Assembly: GCA_030789695.1 (NCBI GenBank)
Contig: CM061135.1
Coordinates: 110,802,301 to 110,866,300, forward strand
Length of the DNA stretch: 64,000 nt
Reading direction: 5' to 3'
DNA from: Scilla litardierei
Taxonomy: Eukaryota > Streptophyta > Magnoliopsida > Asparagales > Asparagaceae
The position numbers and the translations under genes were made by a program. The notes beneath the pieces were generated by a model, which made no database searches, was not told where the DNA came from, and saw only the letters and a list, made by a program, of their open reading frames with translations. Below, piece after piece: positions 20,311-30,690 of this stretch (the stretch's first letter is position 1; each line of letters opens with the position of its first letter).

Positions 20311-20666
20311 GTCGTGTTACCCTTAGTGTTGTGGGGTCCACTACCGAATGAGTCGGGTTATTAAAACCCAACTCGACTTCTTTAGCCCTAAACTTTTCTC
20401 ACTTTCCCAAATCCCCTGCCTGAGCACCCAGTCCCCTATCCTACTCGACCCGCACCGCCGTCGACGCCTCCCCCTTTACCGTTCGCACAGCCGGCCGTGC
20501 CACCGTTTCGGTTCGCCCTCTCTCTGTCTCTCTCTCCCTCTCCTTTTCCTCCTCCCCCTATTCCCTCTCCCCCTTTCGAATCATCGGAGCAACGCCGTCA
20601 GCACCACCCAGTACCGACGGCACTCCCCCCTCACCTCGCACCTCCACCCCCTCCTCTTGAAACAGC

Positions 20667-20674
20667 CCCCCAAT
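20667..20674 (+). other. 8-bp target-site duplication of the hAT element
   Basis: CCCCCAAT precedes the terminal inverted repeat, and an identical CCCCCAAT follows at 21335-21342. Confidence 0.9.
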
Positions 20675-21334
20675 TAGGGGTGGAAAAATGCACCCGAACC
20701 GACCCGACCCGACCCGAACCCGGCTCCTTTAACCGGGTATGGGTAGAGGGGTATCCGGGTCGGGTAGAATTCGGGTCAACCCGACTGACCCGGATAGAAT
20801 CCGGGTCGGGTGCGGGTTTGACCCGTCAACCCGGGTTGACCCGGATTCTACCCGTTTTCCCTAACGTATATATATACAAATTATACAATAGCATAATAAC
20901 AAGACTGCAATTTGGTCTTCTGGTTAGTCGGTGCGGGTTGTTTGTGGTAATTGCCTGGAGATCACAGGATCAACTCCGTGCGCCTCCCAATATTTTTCGA
21001 TTTAATTCAGCCTTAACTAGTAGTAATTAGTAAATGTATTTAAAAATTGAAAGTCTTTCATAACCACCAAGCAACCTATGAGCAGTTAGCTAGTGCGTTG
21101 AAGGCTGAGGCGTTGAACTTGCTTGAGCAGGTCGCGAGTTCGAGCTCTCCCCCATTCAATTTTGCTTGAAAAAAATTAAGTTATAAAGAAACCCGGGTCG
21201 GGTTCGGGTGACCCAGGTTATTACAGGGTCGGGTTCGGGTTTCATGATCCTGACCCGAATTCAATTCGGGTCGGGTTCAGGTTTACCCCTATCCGGGTCG
21301 GGTCAAACCTGACCCGACCCGTTTGCCACCCCTA
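20675..21334. mobile_element. Non-autonomous hAT-like element (660 bp)
   Basis: The terminal inverted repeats are TAGGGGTGG-A-AAAATG at the left and, read on the minus strand, TAGGGGTGG-C-AAAC at the right, flanked by an 8-bp duplication, the signature of hAT transposons. Both subterminal regions are packed with ACCCGACCC/GGGTCGGGT words, likely transposase-binding sites. No transposase is encoded. The middle holds two tRNA-like segments (20930-21000 and 21075-21160), the second with GCGAGTTCGAGCTC resembling a polymerase III box B. Confidence 0.88.
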
Positions 21335-21342
21335 CCCCCAAT

Positions 21343-21801
21343 ACACCCCTCTCCTCTACTCGATCGAGCACGAATGGTGCTCGACCAGGAACTTAGCCGC
21401 CCCACTCCCCATCGACACTGCTCGACAGAGCAAAAGCAGTGCTCGATCAAGTCATCCACCCTCCTATACCGACCTCCTCGACCGAGCACTACTGTAGCTC
21501 GGTCAAGCAACCCTCCGTACACCAACCCTACCCTACGTTACTCGACCGAGCAATGATTGTGCTCGGTCGAGCAACAGCACACTTCTCCTTACTTATTTCT
21601 CATTTCATCTCCTGAAATTATATTTTCTTTTATTTCAGGTACGTTTCGCCTACATCAGAGGACACGTCCCGGATCAGCTTGGGGAAAACCTCTGATCAAC
21701 AGCAATCCCATACCTGCTACAACATTCTTGTAGCGATTATCTCGTCGGTACACTCTTTACACTCTTTACTTTTATACCGACATTTCAGCTTGTGTTTCGC
21801 A
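21343..21801. other. Spacer of C with second CTCGACCGAG block
   Basis: The palindrome array resumes after the hAT element (CTACTCGATCGAGCACGAATG, CTCGACCGAGCAC, CTCGGTCGAGCAA) and ends near 21578. The remaining 220 bp lead to the accessory ORF. I see no gene here. Confidence 0.75.
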
Positions 21802-23565
21802 TGATGCCTCGCACTAGAGGGGTCCTACACCACCATGTCGTGGGAAGAGGAAGGCCACTGGTGCCTCCTCTTCTCGACCCTCACGTCGCTCTCGCCGTGC
21901 TACTACCCCCACCATCGAGGAGGAGCACGTGGGTGATCCTTCGTCCGCATCCGACTCTTCTCACCCACGTCACACACACGTCCCCGCCTCTTCCACCACT
22001 ATCCTCACTACTGCACTTCCTGCCCCTCCTACCCCTCCCATCGTTCCCGGCGTACTGTCGCCACTTGTGCGGACATTCGGCATCACATTTAGGGACGATA
22101 CCCACCGTGACCGATTCATAGTCCTTTCACTGAGGAGACTCATTCACACACAGTTTGTCGACGTTCCCACCCTCCGAAGCCTTGGACTCCTACAAGGAGT
22201 CCATTGGCTATACTGCACCATTGGTTTTGACCGACTCCTGGCAGTCCACGCACTCACCTACACACGCCTCACTCTAGAGGCATTGAGTTCAATCGCCCGC
22301 ACCCAGGCAAGCGATGGCATTACCTTCCGGCTGCTGGATTACGACTTCGTGATCACATACGCCATGATCCGCTCCCACTTCTGTTTCCCAGCCATCCCTA
22401 ACCCCCGGGCCGCCTTCTCCCCAGACTACAACCTAGCCTCCTTTGATGCCTCAGCTTTCTGGCATCGCATTTCTGGTTTGGATCATTACCGCCCCAGCCG
22501 GGCGAAGGCATCATGCATTGTGCATCCTTGTCTTCGCTACGCGCAGCGACACCTCGCCACCACCATTTTTTACAGGCCAGATGTCGGGACCATGTCCCTA
22601 CCTGAGCTCTCCCATCTTATGGGAATGACCCGACCTACGCGCCTCCATCCCGATGGCTCTACGCTGCCCATTGGCTGTGTTATCGCCTTTTGCAGACCGC
22701 CTACACTCACTATTCCACCGATATCTGATGCAGTGGATTCTTCACCATTTTTATACGGATGCTAGGTATCGATCTTCCGGATGACCTAGTGACCCCTCCT
22801 GGCCACACACGCTTGACTTTTGGTGTGCTTGAGCACATGCACATCATTAGACCTTATGGAGCCCGTCACTGGACCTATCTAGTAAGCACCCATCACACAC
22901 CCCACCTTGTCCTTCCCGCCCCTCACCTCACCACCATAGTGCCTGTCCAGCAGAGCTGGATGATAGATAGGGTCTACCCACCTCCAGCACTCCACGTCCT
23001 CAAGCCCCCCTGAGCCCCCGTCGAGGCAGTCGTTGACGACAGGGTGCCCCGCTCCTTCGAGTACGAGGAGCACGACCTGGCCGCCATTGTGGCTGCCCTT
23101 CCAGCACTGCCTGCACACCCTCCGCCACCAGGAGGCACTACCTCTTCCACCCTTGTCCCCATCACCTCCACCACCGTGCAGGGACTGTCACCACCTTTTG
23201 CCCCAAGGCCCCTTGCTGCTATCTCTTCTGTACCCATGCCTGAGGGCACTGATATCTTATCTGCTCCCGAGCCTATTTCTTTAGACTTTCTGGAGCACGA
23301 GCCAGCCGTCACCCTTCCACCACTTTGGGACCTTCTAGCATCCATGCCTATCTCCATAGGGTCCCATCTACCTACCTCTGGCTCCACTTCCTCACCCGTA
23401 GCGGCCGTACTCACTGGGAGCATCTTGATTTCTGTCCTCACATCTGTGTCGAAGATTGCTCTATCTTCCGCTGCCGCTACTGCTGCTTCTACCACAGCTT
23501 CTCCTGATCTCGGCCACACTACACCTCTCACTTCCACTGCTGAGATACCATCTAGTTCAGCCTCT
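21802..23565 (+). pseudogene. Athila-type accessory protein of C, N-terminal part
   Basis: The likely start is ATG at 21802 (M-P-R-T-R-G). Frameshifts near 21920, 22760 and 23015 break the frame into pieces at 21929-22765, 22759-23013 and 23044-23565. The conserved part matches the A and L copies: L-R-S-L-G-L-L-Q-G-V, L-T-L-E-A-L-S-S-I, G-I-T-F-R-L-L-D-Y-D-F, then A-S-C-I-V-H-P-C-L-R-Y-A-Q and an L-S-H-L-M-G-M block. A Pro/Thr/Ser-rich region follows. Element D is inserted at 23565/23566, exactly between codons, and the frame continues at 36675. Function in the element cycle is not established. Confidence 0.72.
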
Positions 23566-23742
23566 TGCCTCGTCTCAAATGATGTGAGAACTACTCCCAA
23601 GCGCAGGAGATCGTGCAAGTAATATCCTGGTGAGTCCAGGTATCGAATCCACGGGACAACTGACCTGCAAAACTACTAACGTCAATCTGTAAAGAGTAAT
23701 AATACGATGAGAACCAACCACCTATCAAACACAAAGATATAG
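23566..23742 (-). repeat. 3' LTR of D, outer fragment (177 bp)
   Basis: It matches 34749-34925 with single-base differences, from TGCCTCGTCTC to AAAGATATAG. With 30691-32435 (1745 bp) it sums to 1922 bp, exactly the length of the intact LTR. Confidence 0.92.
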
Positions 23743-25895
23743 TGTCACGCCCCGCTTCCCAAAAACATGGAGGCGAAACGTGAGAAGGTCCGCTCAGACT
23801 TGAAGCTACAAAGCTGCAAGTCCGATAAGCGTCAATCACTTTAAACTGCAGGTCCTTGCAACGCGAAACGAAACAAAGATAATAATAACGAAAAGAGACA
23901 AAAGAACATCTCAGAATATCCATAATAATAAATCTCAACATCGCAGAAAAAGCCACCAGGCTAAAAGAAAAGAGTCTAAAAGAGGCCCAGCATGGCCAAC
24001 AAAAGTACAAAGTACGAAAACAAAGTAATGGTGCAAGCACCGACAACTAACAGCAACCTAAAGCAGAAGCAACTCAACAGTCACTAAGACTGGTCTCCGG
24101 TATCCTCGAACTCCTCAACGAACGTAGGCTCGGGCTCAGCGTCAGCAAACACCTCGTCCTCAACAACTGTCTCTGGCTCAGGGTCTAACATGTGACACCC
24201 AAAAGAGCAAGGGGCGCATGTCAGCAAGTCTACAAGAGCCGTGTGCAAGGAAACTGAAAGTAGGTAAAAGTAAAGCAACCTAGCAGTTCTAGCATGATGC
24301 AATGACATGGCAGTTTAAACTAATGAGTGCAACAGGTAAAGTAAAGCAAAGTAAAGTACGAACATGGCATGGCATGAATCATTCACAAGACAAGTACAAG
24401 ACAAGTAAAGTAAGCACCTCGTGCACAGAGATTCCGCCTTTTGGCTAGAGTGGCTGCGTGGGCCAACTCCTAAGCTCAAGTGACCGTTTATCCCTACCCC
24501 TCCACGTGTATCGGGCATTGGTTTTCAACCAACACATGAGGCCCGCTTCTGGATCACGAGCCAGGAAGTGTTTTAAACAAGTATGGCGTAGGGGTGCACC
24601 TAGCCGGACAAGGAATTACGCGTACAAGTATTGTAGCGTGTGCTACGAATGCGACATTCAATGCATGGATGACATGACATGGCAAGTAGTAAGGCGTACA
24701 GGTAAGGAAAGTAAACGTGACAGTTTAGTATGCATGAACAACAAGTTTAAAGGGTTAGATCTAGCTTCGTTGTCAAGCTAGATCAATTGGGTGACGGATC
24801 TAGTTTCGTTGTCAAACTAGATCGTCTAGCCAGCTATCATTTCACTGACTAGTCTCTTTTACGCTAAAAACAAGGAAGTGGCCTAAAAACATGGCTCTAA
24901 GCAAGATTTGGCAAGTTTCACTAGCCTGCAAGTATCACGTCAGAGAAACACCGTCCAACGAGTCCAAAGTCACAATTCCTACGTGCACAAGTCCACCGGC
25001 CTACATCCGTTTTATTAATCTTGATTAGTGAATTCTAAAACATTTAAAATACTTTAAAATACTGATTTTTAGTCTTGTTTAGCATGCAATTGGGTTGGGG
25101 GTCCTAGGGGTGCAAAGCGTTACCTCAACACGACGCGAAAGCTACACCGGCGTCGGGTAGCGACGCCGGGGGTTGGAATAATAATATCGCGCTCCAAGTC
25201 CAGATTCCAATTAGATTCCTCGCTGGAAGTTTCAGAGCAATCAACCGGAGCGACGATTCCAGATTCCAAAGCTAGCACGTGCGACGACGGGCTACGACGT
25301 CTCGCAACGTCGTACGCGGTAAATCGTCGAAGAGAACGCACCTAGGTGGGGCCCACAGTAGTCCTAGGGACCTATGGGGGACCCACAATACCTCTGGAGA
25401 ACTTGGGGGGCCCACGGTGGCAAGCAATGCGACGGATGCGGGGTTGCGACGAGTGGCTCTCGGTCGTACAGCCTCGGTGCGGGGACTTGGCTCGGTCAGA
25501 CACGCTTGGTGCGAGGCTTGCAGCGCAGCGGGCTGCAGTGGTGCGGCGGGGCCTTGGTGCGGAGGGTTTGGTCGGTCGGTGCGGAGGAATCGATCGGTCG
25601 GTGCGGGCGACAGAGCGTTGCAATGTTTGCAACGTTGCAACGAAGCGACGAGCGGCGATGCGAGCGGGCGCCTCGGTCAGGCACGGGGCGATGCGGGGCG
25701 ACAGAGTGGGCGATGGCTGCGGTGCGGAGCAGAGCGTGAGCGGGGGAGGCTCTCGGTCAGACCGAGGGCTTCTCTCGGTCAAAGCAGACGAACAGAGGGG
25801 GCGGCTGTGCTGCGATGCGAGCGGGGCTTGGTGCGGGGATGGCTAGTGGTCGGAGCGGGGGAACGACGTTGATTTCCTCGGTCGTGCGGCAGCTG

Positions 25896-25917
25896 TTCGT
25901 CGCAACGTTGCGACGAA
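25896..25917. repeat. Perfect 22-bp palindrome in LTR F
   Basis: TTCGTCGCAAC is followed immediately by its reverse complement GTTGCGACGAA. Further pieces of the same word occur at 25300-25312, 25618-25640 and 25918-25930. On the minus strand it lies about 75-100 bp downstream of the TATA box. Confidence 0.85.
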
Positions 25918-25991
25918 TCGTCGCAACGTCAAATTTGAGTTTGGAAGAGGCTAGGGTTAATTTCTTGCGAAAATAGGTCTTCCTAGGGGTT

Positions 25992-26001
25992 GTTTATATA
26001 G
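25992..26001 (-). promoter_or_regulatory. TATA box of LTR F
   Basis: On the minus strand CTATATAAAC is a plain TATA box. It fits transcription towards lower coordinates. Confidence 0.6.
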
Positions 26002-26587
26002 TGTAGATGGGTTGACTTGGTCTAGGGCTAAATCTAATAGGATTAGAAGTTCAAAAATATTTAAAATTTGAATCTCAACTTCTCCAACTTACACAAGAAT
26101 TTGACTCGGTCCAAATGAGCTGGAAATTGGCTCAAAAATTCTTTAATACGTTTAAAACTCAAATAAATTTTATTTGGCCGAAAATAATTTAAAAATTAAT
26201 TATTAAAAAATATTATAAACCTTGTTAAAAATATAAAAGTGGTCAAATAAACTCCAAAAATTATAAAATAAATATCGGGGTGATCGTGATGACGAAAGTG
26301 AGCTAACTAAGAAGACGGATCTCAATTTCGACATCGGACGACGAAACTAAAATAGAAACGTCTCCCGTCAAAAGTGAAAATCGTCACGTCTCATCGAGTA
26401 AGATTAAATTGTGGAAAAACGACTCGAGAAGTGTCGTTCCAAGATAGTGCCACTATTTAATACTCTCAGAGACGTTCACAACGGCATATCACACAAAAGT
26501 GTTCACAATCAAATAAAGTCTAAAATAAACACGTGCACGGCCAAAAGCACGTGCACGAACAAAGTACAACGAACACAGACCGTTACA

Positions 26588-26601
26588 TCCTCCCCACCTT
26601 A
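26588..26601 (-). other. Polypurine tract of F
   Basis: On the minus strand TAAGGTGGGGAGGA directly precedes the LTR start TGTAACGG. Confidence 0.85.
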
Positions 26602-26628
26602 GAAATGATTCCGTCCTCGGAATCAACA

Positions 26629-27533
26629 TCAAGCACTGCTCGGGAAAAGGTGCGGGAAGCGCTCTCTCATCTCATCCTCTCGTTCCCAGGTAGACTCACC
26701 AGGGGAACCGTGACGCCACTGCACTCGAACCAAGTCGACGGTCTTATTCCTCAGCTGCTTCTGTCGACGATCCAGAATCTCAACTGGCTGCTGATCATAA
26801 GACAGATCCGGACGAACCGTAATCTCCGAGAAATCCACAGCATGGGATGGATCACTAACGTATCGTCGTAACTGAGATACGTGAAATACATCGTGAACTC
26901 CCACAAGCGACGGTGGCAACGCCAAGCGATAAGCCACAGCTCCAACTCTCTCCAGAACATCGAACGGTCCAATGAACCTCGGACTCAGCTTGCCTCTCTT
27001 CCCAAATCGAATAACTCCGTGGTTCGGAGAAATCTTCAGGAAGACATGATCGCCAGGCTGAAACTCCAAAGGTCTCCGTTTAGCATCGGCCAATGCTTGA
27101 AACGGTCCTGCGCAATCCTCAGCTTCTCCCGGATGTTCCTCACAACATCCACGGCCTCCACGATCATCTCCGGTCCTAACAGCTCCCGATCTCCAATGTC
27201 ATCCCAGCTCAGTGGCGATCGACATTTCTTTCCATATAACGCGGTGAAAGGCGCCATTCCAATACTCGCCTGGTAGCTGTTATTGTAGGCAAACTCAACG
27301 TGATGGAGATGATCCTCCCAAGATCCCTTAAAGTCCAGCATGCAAGCTCGCAACATATCCTCCAAAATCTGAATCGTCCTCTCGGACTGGCCATCCGTCT
27401 GCGGGTGGTACGCCGTGCTGAAACTCAGACTCGTACCCAAGCTCTTCTGCAGACTTTGCCAAAACTGAGATGTGAAACTCGTGTCTCTGTCCGACACGAT
27501 ACTCACGGGGACTCCGTGAAGTCATACGATCTC
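26629..27533 (-). pseudogene. Integrase core and chromodomain of F
   Basis: This is the C-terminal part of pol. The frame 27506-27036 carries S-I-V-S-D-R-D-T (second catalytic Asp) and [13 protein letters not shown] (catalytic Glu). A frameshift near 27090 passes to 27093-26629, with G-D-H-V-F-L-K, G-P-F-D-V-L-E-R-V-G and H-D-V-F-H-V-S-Q-L-R-R-Y. The chromodomain reads V-R-V-Q-W-R-H-G and S-T-W-E-R-E-D-E-M, known in Tekay-type elements for directing integration to heterochromatin. A stop (I-V-stop-L-H-G, where Arg is expected) lies at about 27523. Confidence 0.88.
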
Positions 27534-27604
27534 CTGCACGATTCACGTTACATCACTATCTAAACTAGGAAAAGGAAATAGAAACGGAGAGTAAACGTAT
27601 TTAC
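27534..27604 (-). other. 71-bp GT-AG insertion in the integrase of F (intron-like)
   Basis: On the minus strand the integrase text R-Y-M-E stops at ATGGAG, then GTAAATACG... to ...CGTGCAG, and the domain resumes with GAGATCGTATG (E-I-V). Related integrases continue directly from R-Y-M-x-E-I-V. The insert is 71 bp, not a multiple of three, has GT and AG ends, an A/T-rich body with a pyrimidine stretch, and a CTAGTTTAGAT-like branch region. It could be a spliced intron or a later insertion that happens to fit. Confidence 0.5.
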
Positions 27605-30036
27605 CTCCATGTATCTCCTCGCTAGCGTCTCGGTAGACTGTCCCACTCGGAAGGGGATAAAGTGCGCAGATTTGGTCAACCGGTCTACGATCACTCAAAT
27701 TGCGTCGTTCTGCTTCGGACTCCGAGGTAGTCTAGTCACAAAATCTATAGTGATGTGCTGCCACTTCCACTCCGGAATCGGAAGCGGTTGTAGCAACCCT
27801 GCCGTACGCTGATGCTCCGCCTTTACTTGTTGGCAAACCAGACACTTGGCTACACTCCGAGCCACATTCCTCTTCATACCATGCCACCAAAAATTCAGAC
27901 GAAGATCCTTGTACATCTTGGTCCCACCAAGATGTACAGAATACGGCGAACTGTGTGCCTCTACCAATAATTCCTCTCTGATGTCACCAGCTGGCACACA
28001 CAACCTGGCTCCAAATCTCAACGAACCATCCTCGTGAATCAAAAAGTCAGTCCGCAGACCGGCTTCCACCTGCTCCCGAATCTTCACCAGCTTAGCATCC
28101 CCAGCCTGTCCAGCCTTGATCCTATCCACGATCGTCGACTGTATCTGCATACTCATCAACGAAGAGGTCTCTCCAGGAAGAATAATCTCGATACCGGTCT
28201 CGCAAAAATCCTGCTGCAATCTCCACTGCGAAGTCAACATCATCACCGCTAGAAGTCTGCTCAGTGCATCCGGAACCACATTCACCTTGCCAGGGTGATA
28301 CTGCAAGTCAATCTCATAGTCTGCCATGAGCTCCAACCATCGATGCTGTCGCATGTTGAGCTCCTTCTGAGTAAAGATATACTTCAAGCTTTTGTGATTG
28401 GTGAAGATCTCCACCTTCTCACTCAGCAGGAAGTGCCTCCAAATCTTCAGCGCAAACACGACAGCAGCCAACTCCAAATCATGTGTCGGGTAATTCTTCT
28501 CATGAGCCTTAAGCTGACGAGAAGCATACGCAACCACATGCCCATGCTGGTGCAACACACATCCAAGACCCTTGCCAGAAGCATCGCAAAAGATCTCGAA
28601 TCCTCCACTCCGATCAGGCACAGCAAGTACAGGGGCAGTCGTCAATCTCTCCTTCAGAATACCAAAAGCCTTCTCGCATTCATCAGACCAAACATATGGC
28701 ACATCCTTCCGCGTCAGTCTGGTCATCGGCTCAGCAATCCGGGAAAAGTCCTTAATGAAACGTCGATAATATCCTGTAAGTCCAAGGAAACTCCGGATCT
28801 CAGACGCCGACTGCGGAACCGGCCACTCTCTGATAGCCACAATCTTCTCGGGGTCCACAGAAATTCCATCACCAGACACCACATGCCCGAGAAAGGCAAC
28901 TCTATCCAGCCAGAACTCGCACTTGGAATACTTAGCATACAAACGATGCTTCCTCAAGATCTCCAACACTATCCTCAAGTGCGATGCATGCTCTTCCTCC
29001 GACTTTGAATAGATCAGAATATCGTCAATGAAGATGACGACGAACTTGTCTAGAAAGTCGTAGAAGACCAGATTCATCAGTTTCATAAAGACTGCGGGCA
29101 CATTGGTTACACCAAAAGGCATAACCACGAACTCGTAGTGACCATACTTCGTCCTGAACGCTGTCTTCGGGATGTCGTCCTTCTTCACCTTAAGCTGATG
29201 GTAGCCACTCCTCAAATCCAACTTAGAGAACACCCTCGATCCTCCAAGCTGATCAAAGATGTCATCTATCCGAGGCAAGGGATATTTATTCTTGATAGTC
29301 ACAGCATTCAGCTCCCGGTAATCCACACACATGCGACGTGAACCATCCTTCTTCTTCACCAGCAACACCGGTGCTCCCCACGGAGACACGCTAGGATTGA
29401 TGTATCCTTTCTGTAAAAGCTCATCCAGCTGCCTACGCAACTCCTCCAACTCTGCTGGTGCCATCCGATACGGCGCCTTCGAAATAGGCTGCGCTCCCGG
29501 CATAAGATCGATCGAAAACTCAAGAGCTCGATCGGGTGGCAGTCCAGACATCTCCTCGGGGAAGACGTCGTCGAATTCACGTACCACAGCTGGTCTATCC
29601 TGCTCCATCTGCATAGCAACAATCTCCACCGGCTTGGCCCGAAACCTGACAGGACCAAGCGAACTGCTACCACGACTGAACTCGAACACTGGATGTCCGG
29701 GGATCTCGAACACCACCTTCTTCCTCCGACAATCGATCGTAACATAGAAGCTCGCAAGCCAATCCATTCCCAGCACTGCATCGTAGTTGATGATGTCGTG
29801 GACAATAAAGTCAGCGTAAAGCTCATGTCCACAGACCACCAAAGGGCAAGAATTGCACCCAAGATGCACCGAGATCACGCCATTTCCGGTAACGATATTC
29901 CATCTCTTGGGAAGAGGGGAAGTCGTCAAGGAATGCTTCTCCACGAAGCTCCGAGAAATAATGCACATCGATGCACCGGAGTCAAAGAGGACCCGTGCAG
30001 GAAACGTGCAAACCAAAATCACACATATCAAACAAT
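27605..30036 (-). pseudogene. Protease, reverse transcriptase, RNase H and integrase N-terminus of F
   Basis: A single open frame of about 780 codons (30043-27695) carries the Ty3/gypsy order. Protease V-L-F-D-S-G-A-S is at residues 18-25. [15 protein letters not shown] is near 254-266, with catalytic F-I-D-D near 338-341. RNase [11 protein letters not shown] is near 485, and the integrase zinc finger H-x4-H-x29-C-x2-C (ending C-L-V-C-Q-Q-V-K) is near 690-730. The frame ends where the expected Trp in N-D-A-I-W-V-I-V-D is TGA (27695). The remaining piece to 27605 carries V-D-R-L-T-K-S-A-H-F. All RT catalytic motifs are intact. Confidence 0.9.
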
Positions 30037-30138
30037 CTAACAATCAAACCCTATTCTAACAAACAATCATATGCAAGCAACAAACATAAGCTAACAATCA
30101 AACTATCTAAGGAAGGAAACAACTAGTTTGAGAGTTAC
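30037..30138 (-). other. 102-bp GT-AG insertion between gag and protease of F (intron-like)
   Basis: On the minus strand the gag end E-V-I-A-G is broken at CGCAG/GTAACTCTC. A T-rich stretch with stops follows up to GTTAG/ATTGT. Protease text ([13 protein letters not shown]) then resumes. In related elements V-I-A-G runs almost directly into this protease start. The 5' boundary AG/GTAAC fits a plant donor site well. Confidence 0.4.
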
Positions 30139-30604
30139 CTGCGATAACTTCATCCACAGCCTCGCTCTCCACTGTCGTCATCAGGTAAGCATGCCTCCTC
30201 GGCTGCATGGCCTGCTGAAAAGCCTGCCTCTGAGGAGCGAGCGGTGCTTCACGACCTGCAGGTACAGGTGCTCTCTGCTGCAACGGCTGTGCTGCGACGG
30301 GATCCTTCCAAGGTAGCTTAGACTTCGGGCACTCCTTCATAGCATGAGTAGGGTCTCCACAAATCAGGCACTGTCCCAACATCTTCCTACACTGATCCTT
30401 GATATGCCTGGTCTTGCCAAAGAAATGGCAAGTCTTCTCGGGGGCACACCTGGCCTCTTGAACTGCACCGTCTGATTAGGCCTAGTCCCAGGCCTAACCA
30501 CTCCTCTGACCTGCTCCATAGGCCTCTTCCCAGCTCCAGAAATCAGTCCTCTCTTCTGCTTCGCAATCCTCTCCTGTCTCCGAGCAGCTACCAGCAACTT
30601 AGGG
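30107..30604 (-). pseudogene. C-terminal gag of F with two zinc knuckles, truncated
   Basis: The visible part starts in the basic region (R-I-A-K-Q-K-R-G) and passes a frameshift near 30445. It then shows two CCHC-type boxes, one degenerate (C-H-F-F-G-K-T-R-H-I-K-D-Q-C) and one clear (C-L-I-C-G-D-P-T-H-A-M-K-E-C). A glutamine/proline-rich linker leads to protease. Gag sequence beyond 30604 is absent and replaced by D LTR sequence. Confidence 0.82.
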
Positions 30605-30690
30605 CAACTGACCTGCAAAACTACTAACGTCAATCTGTAAAGAGTAATAATACGATGAAAACCAACCACCTATCAAACACAAAGATATAG
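30605..30690. repeat. 86-bp duplicate of D LTR sequence flanking F
   Basis: This matches 23657-23742 at all but one base (GATGAG against GATGAA). It is extra sequence: the two D LTR pieces without it already sum to the full 1922 bp. The words GGCAACTGACC (30603) and GGACAACTGACC (23654) at the break are similar. Confidence 0.9.

Larger units (their letters stand above)
23743..26587 (-). repeat. 3' LTR of F (2845 bp)
   Basis: Read on the minus strand it begins TGTAACGG after the polypurine tract and ends GGGGCGTGACA, ends common in Tekay/Del LTRs. A TATA box lies at 25992-26001 (minus strand). A GC-rich CGACG region (25120-25930) follows it and includes a perfect 22-bp palindrome. Several long open frames on both strands at 25280-25870 are composition artefacts of this GC-rich part. 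Confidence 0.82.
23743..30604 (-). mobile_element. Element F: Tekay-type chromovirus (Ty3/gypsy), 5'-truncated
   Basis: On the minus strand it has, in order, a partial gag (30604-30107), protease, reverse transcriptase, RNase H, integrase with C-terminal chromodomain, a polypurine tract and a 2845-bp 3' LTR (23743-26587). The 5' LTR, PBS and N-terminal gag are missing. Instead of a 5-bp target-site duplication, an 86-bp piece of the D LTR flanks it on both sides (23657-23742 and 30605-30690). Pol has one Trp-to-stop change, further stops and frameshifts, and two GT-AG bounded insertions. Confidence 0.88.

Noticed and set aside
20925..21000. Possible tRNA gene
   Set aside because: The acceptor stem and a good T-arm are not evident and it lies within a hAT miniature element; I treat it as a tRNA-like module only.
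20680..21330. Telomere-like or satellite ACCCG repeats
   Set aside because: The words are subterminal repeats of a hAT element with inverted ends and an 8-bp duplication, not plant telomere repeats.
25279..25872. Open frames of 120-200 codons on both strands
   Set aside because: They sit in a GC-rich part of LTR F where stops are rare; overlapping frames of similar length on both strands show a composition effect.
28295..29008. 237-codon plus-strand frame
   Set aside because: It is antisense to the reverse transcriptase and RNase H of F, whose minus-strand motifs are clear.
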